Of a stretch of 39,657 bases of DNA, positions 37,306 through 39,657 are shown in pieces; the first letter of the stretch is position 1, and every line of letters begins with the position of its first letter. Below the pieces are notes generated by a model. It was not told where the DNA came from and did no database searches. It saw only the letters and a list, made by a program, of their open reading frames with translations. The position numbers and the translations under genes are program-made. The stretch spans positions 1-39,657 of the forward strand of contig JBQTHI010000080.1 in NCBI GenBank assembly GCA_052390035.1. The letters run 5' to 3'. Source of the stretch: JBQTHI01 sp052390035 (GTDB lineage Bacteria; Actinomycetota; Acidimicrobiia; Spongiisociales; ZC4RG35).

Positions 37306-37844
37306 CCGGCGAGCAGGTTTCGGAGGGAGCGGACGGTGCGGAGTTGGCCTCCGAAGAGCCCCGATTGCTTCCCGCCGATCCCATCTTGCACGACCTGGTA
37401 GCCACCTTCCCGTCGGCGGCATGGTCGACGCGCCATGGTGAAGAGGTTGTGGAGCTTCCCCGCCAGGACCTGCGACCATTCGCCGAGGCCGCCCGCGACG
37501 CCGGATTCGAGATGTTGGCCGATGTGACGGCGGTGGACTGGCTTGATCGTCATCCCCGATTCGACCTGGCGGTCAACTTGCTCTCGATGCGGCACCACCG
37601 TCGACTGCGGCTGATGGTGGAGGTTCCCGCCGACGACCCTCGGGTCGACTCTCTCGTCCCGGTTTGGCCCGGTGCCAACTATGCCGAACGCGAGGTGTAC
37701 GACATGTTCGGAATCGAGTTCGACGGACATCCTGACCTGACCCGAATATTGATGCCCGATGATTGGGAGGGATACCCGCTTCGCAAGGACTTTGCGGTGG
37801 GCACGGTCCCCGTTCAATTCAAGGGTGCCCACCGGGTGAGCTGA
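37302..37844 (+). CDS. nuoC: NADH-quinone oxidoreductase subunit C
   Basis: A 180-residue peripheral-arm subunit (30-kDa family). After a variable N-terminus come ADVTAVDWL, VNLLSMRHHRRLRLMVEVP and the signature ANYAEREVYDMFGIEFDGHP with DLTRILMPDDWEGYPLRKDF. ATG 37302 overlaps the nuoB stop (ATGA) and is preferred over upstream in-frame codons inside nuoB. The stop shares one base with the nuoD start (TGATG). Confidence 0.96.
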   Translation: MTGEQVSEGADGAELASEEPRLLPADPILHDLVATFPSAAWSTRHGEEVVELPRQDLRPFAEAARDAGFEMLADVTAVDWLDRHPRFDLAVNLLSMRHHRRLRLMVEVPADDPRVDSLVPVWPGANYAEREVYDMFGIEFDGHPDLTRILMPDDWEGYPLRKDFAVGTVPVQFKGAHRVS

Positions 37845-39229
37845 TGAGCGATCAAAAGTCCATCACTCCCGGCACGCTCGCCGGAGATCCTCCCACAGAG
37901 GAGATCGATCTTTGGGTTTCCGGCACCGAAGAAATCGATTCGGATGCCTGGGCGACCGCCGAAGGCGCCCAGGAGATGCGGCAGGAGGAGGAAGGTTTCC
38001 GCCTCCGCGAGCAGAAGGGGTCGGTGGTTGAGGACGACTACTTCCTGGACGACGAGGTCGTCGACGCCGAACGGATGATCGTCAACATGGGGCCCCAGCA
38101 TCCATCCACCCACGGCGTGCTGCGACTGCAAATCGAGCTCGAAGGGGAGATGATTCGCCGGACCAAGCCAATCATCGGCTACCTCCACACCGGGATGGAG
38201 AAAACGGCCGAGACCCTCACCTTCATGCAGGGCCCGACCAACGTCACCCGGATGGACTATTTGGCGCCGTTCCACAACGAGTTGTGTTTCTCCCTGGCGG
38301 TCGAGCGCCTACTCGACCTGGAGGTGCCACCGAGGGCGCAGGCCATCAGGGTCATGATGACCGAACTCAACCGGATCTCCTCGCACCTGGTGGCGTTGGC
38401 CACCAACGGAATGGACATTGGCGCCCTCTCGATCATGACCTACGGGTTCCGGGAGCGCGAGCAGTTACTCGCCTTCTTCGAGAAGACCACTGGCCTGCGG
38501 ATGAACCACAACTACATCCGACCGGGCGGGGTCGCCGCCGATCTGCCTCCTGGATGGCGAGCCGATGTCGCCGAGATCTGCGAGACCATCCCTCGCCGCA
38601 TCGGTGACTACGACGACATGTTGAAGGCCAACCCGATCTGGGTGGGCCGGACCCGCGGCGTGGGGATCGTGACAGCCGAGGAATGCCTGGCGTATTCGAT
38701 CACTGGCCCCACCCTCCGCTCCGCCGGGGTGGCATGGGATCTGCGCAAGGCGTTCCCATATTCGGGCATAGAGCAATACGAGTTCGAGGTGCCGGTAGGG
38801 GAGCAAGGTGATGTCTACGACCGGTACCGGGTGAGGATCGAAGAGATGTTGGAGTCGGTGAAGATCGTTCGCCAGGTGGCCGAGGCGATGCCCCCGGGCG
38901 ATTACCGAAGCGACGACCGCAAGGTCACCCCCCCGCCCCGCCGGCGGATAGACGAGTCGATGGAGGCGCTTATCCATCACTTCAAAATCTTCACCGAGGG
39001 GTTCCGGGTGCCACCCGGTGATATCTACGTTGCAATTGAATCGCCCCGCGGCGAGCTGGGGTGCTTCATCGTCTCCAACGGCGAAGGAAAGCCGTACCGA
39101 TTGCACACCCGGGCACCCTCCTTCTACAACCTCCAGGCACTGCCGATCATGATGGCCGACTCTCTCGTCGCCGACACCATCGCCACCATTGCCTCCCTTG
39201 ACCCGGTGATGGGTGACGTCGACCGCTAA
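37844..39229 (+). CDS. nuoD: NADH-quinone oxidoreductase subunit D with acidic N-terminal extension
   Basis: A 461-residue 49-kDa-family subunit that forms the quinone site with NuoB. Conserved parts are NMGPQHPSTHGVLRL (quinone-site His), YLHTGMEKTAE, LVALATNGMDIGALS, FMQGPTNVTRMDY, and the C-terminus ending ASLDPVMGDVDR. The core starts only near residue 78; the preceding stretch is acidic and low-complexity (TEEIDLWVSGTEEIDSDAW and QEEEGFRLREQKGS). The start ATG 37844 overlaps the nuoC stop. nuoE and later subunits do not follow within the window. Confidence 0.96.
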   Translation: MSDQKSITPGTLAGDPPTEEIDLWVSGTEEIDSDAWATAEGAQEMRQEEEGFRLREQKGSVVEDDYFLDDEVVDAERMIVNMGPQHPSTHGVLRLQIELEGEMIRRTKPIIGYLHTGMEKTAETLTFMQGPTNVTRMDYLAPFHNELCFSLAVERLLDLEVPPRAQAIRVMMTELNRISSHLVALATNGMDIGALSIMTYGFREREQLLAFFEKTTGLRMNHNYIRPGGVAADLPPGWRADVAEICETIPRRIGDYDDMLKANPIWVGRTRGVGIVTAEECLAYSITGPTLRSAGVAWDLRKAFPYSGIEQYEFEVPVGEQGDVYDRYRVRIEEMLESVKIVRQVAEAMPPGDYRSDDRKVTPPPRRRIDESMEALIHHFKIFTEGFRVPPGDIYVAIESPRGELGCFIVSNGEGKPYRLHTRAPSFYNLQALPIMMADSLVADTIATIASLDPVMGDVDR

Positions 39230-39241
39230 GGTCCGCCGGCC

Positions 39242-39601
39242 GTGACCGAAGCCGATGCACAAGCCTGGCTCGACCGCTACATCGATGCCTGGCGCACCTA
39301 CGACCGCGGCTCGATCCTCGCCCTGTTCGCGGGCAATGCCTCGTATGCCTATCACCCTTGGGACGAGCCGATCATTGGCGCCGAGGCCATCGCCGCCGAT
39401 TGGTTGGCCAACCAGGATCGGCCCGGATCGTGGGAAGCGACTTACCACCCGCTACTGATCAGCCACAACCGCGCCATCGCCACCGGCTAGACCACCTATG
39501 ACACCGGGAGGGTGTTTTGGAATCTGTGGGAAGTCGACCTCGACGATCAGGGCCGATGCACGCGGTTCGTCGAGTGGTTCATGCAAGAGCCTGCGACCTA
39601 A
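39242..39601 (+). pseudogene. SnoaL/NTF2-like protein interrupted by an in-frame TAG
   Basis: A GTG-started frame (39242) encodes an NTF2-like fold of about 119 residues: ADAQAWLDRYIDAWRTYD, ILALFAGNASYAYHPWD, IIGAEAIAADWL and SWEATYHPLLISHNRAIATG. A TAG at 39488-39490 stops it at residue 82, but the same frame continues TTYDTGRVFWNLWEVDLDDQ and CTRFVEWFMQEP to TAA at 39599-39601, which is exactly the expected final strands of the fold. A single base change (for example GAG or CAG to TAG) explains the break. It may be a recent pseudogene, a sequencing error, or read through. It starts 12 nt after nuoD. Confidence 0.7.
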
Positions 39602-39657
39602 GCCGCAACGGGGAGTTGGTCACGCCGCCTGGCGCGCAGATCGCGCCTTCCACCACT

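Noticed and set aside
1..39657. Mobile elements, phage genes, CRISPR arrays or defence systems
   Set aside because: No transposase, integrase, tandem spacer-repeat array or recognisable defence gene was seen; base and codon use look uniform.

Overview
The window reads as a high-GC chromosome segment from an actinobacterium, most likely an uncultured member of Acidimicrobiia or a close relative. This rests on a class II ribonucleotide reductase, an MshA-type glycosyltransferase, an RsiG-like protein, a Rieske protein with an extra N-terminal membrane segment, frequent GTG starts and many 1-8 nt gene overlaps. No phage genes, insertion sequences, CRISPR arrays, tRNA or rRNA genes were seen.

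Left part (1-12979): the 3' end of nrdJ; a minus-strand set of PadR regulator, 50-residue membrane protein and HAD phosphatase behind a PadR promoter overlaid with palindromes; a class III cyclase-like protein; a peroxiredoxin-like gene in which UGA stands where the first Cys of the WCPYC motif belongs, followed by a SECIS-like hairpin (a probable selenoprotein); an MFS transporter; a Gfo/Idh/MocA oxidoreductase with a 726-residue membrane alpha/beta-hydrolase-like protein; and lutABC followed by a membrane-anchored hydrolase fold that has lost its serine nucleophile.

Middle (12980-25304): a hairpin-rich spacer; an ECF sigma factor with a coupled partner; HPPD and a pirin; a MoaD domain fused to a multi-pass membrane domain; an M23 peptidase; an RsiG-like protein with both c-di-GMP motifs in slightly altered form; a coupled asparaginase / FemAB-like acyltransferase / mshA run; a Clp1-like kinase; and a SAM hydroxide adenosyltransferase. 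The convergent spacer 22839-23184 holds a DnaA-box-like cluster and a promoter-driven candidate small RNA. The spacer 24958-25304 holds a small membrane ORF and several strong RNA hairpins.

Right part (25305-39657) is respiratory. A minus-strand operon resembles ccoN-ccoO-ccoP, but its CcoN-like protein has lost every metal-binding histidine. It diverges, across a 17-bp palindrome, from a plus-strand operon with a 4-helix membrane protein, a 2x[4Fe-4S] ferredoxin, a split b6f-like cytochrome b (with the Cys that holds heme ci/cn), a Rieske protein, a dihaem cytochrome c with calcium-loop repeats and a small membrane protein. Three proteins from the two operons (both monohaem cytochromes and the C-terminal cytochrome b subunit) share the same N-terminal helical module of about 35 residues on Pro/Ala-rich linkers, which suggests that both operons build one assembly. 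Rex, a geranylgeranyl-reductase-family flavoprotein and nuoABCD follow. The window ends with a SnoaL-like gene broken by an in-frame TAG.

The strongest candidates for something new are this composite ferredoxin/b6f-like/dead-oxidase respiratory complex and the UGA-containing peroxiredoxin.
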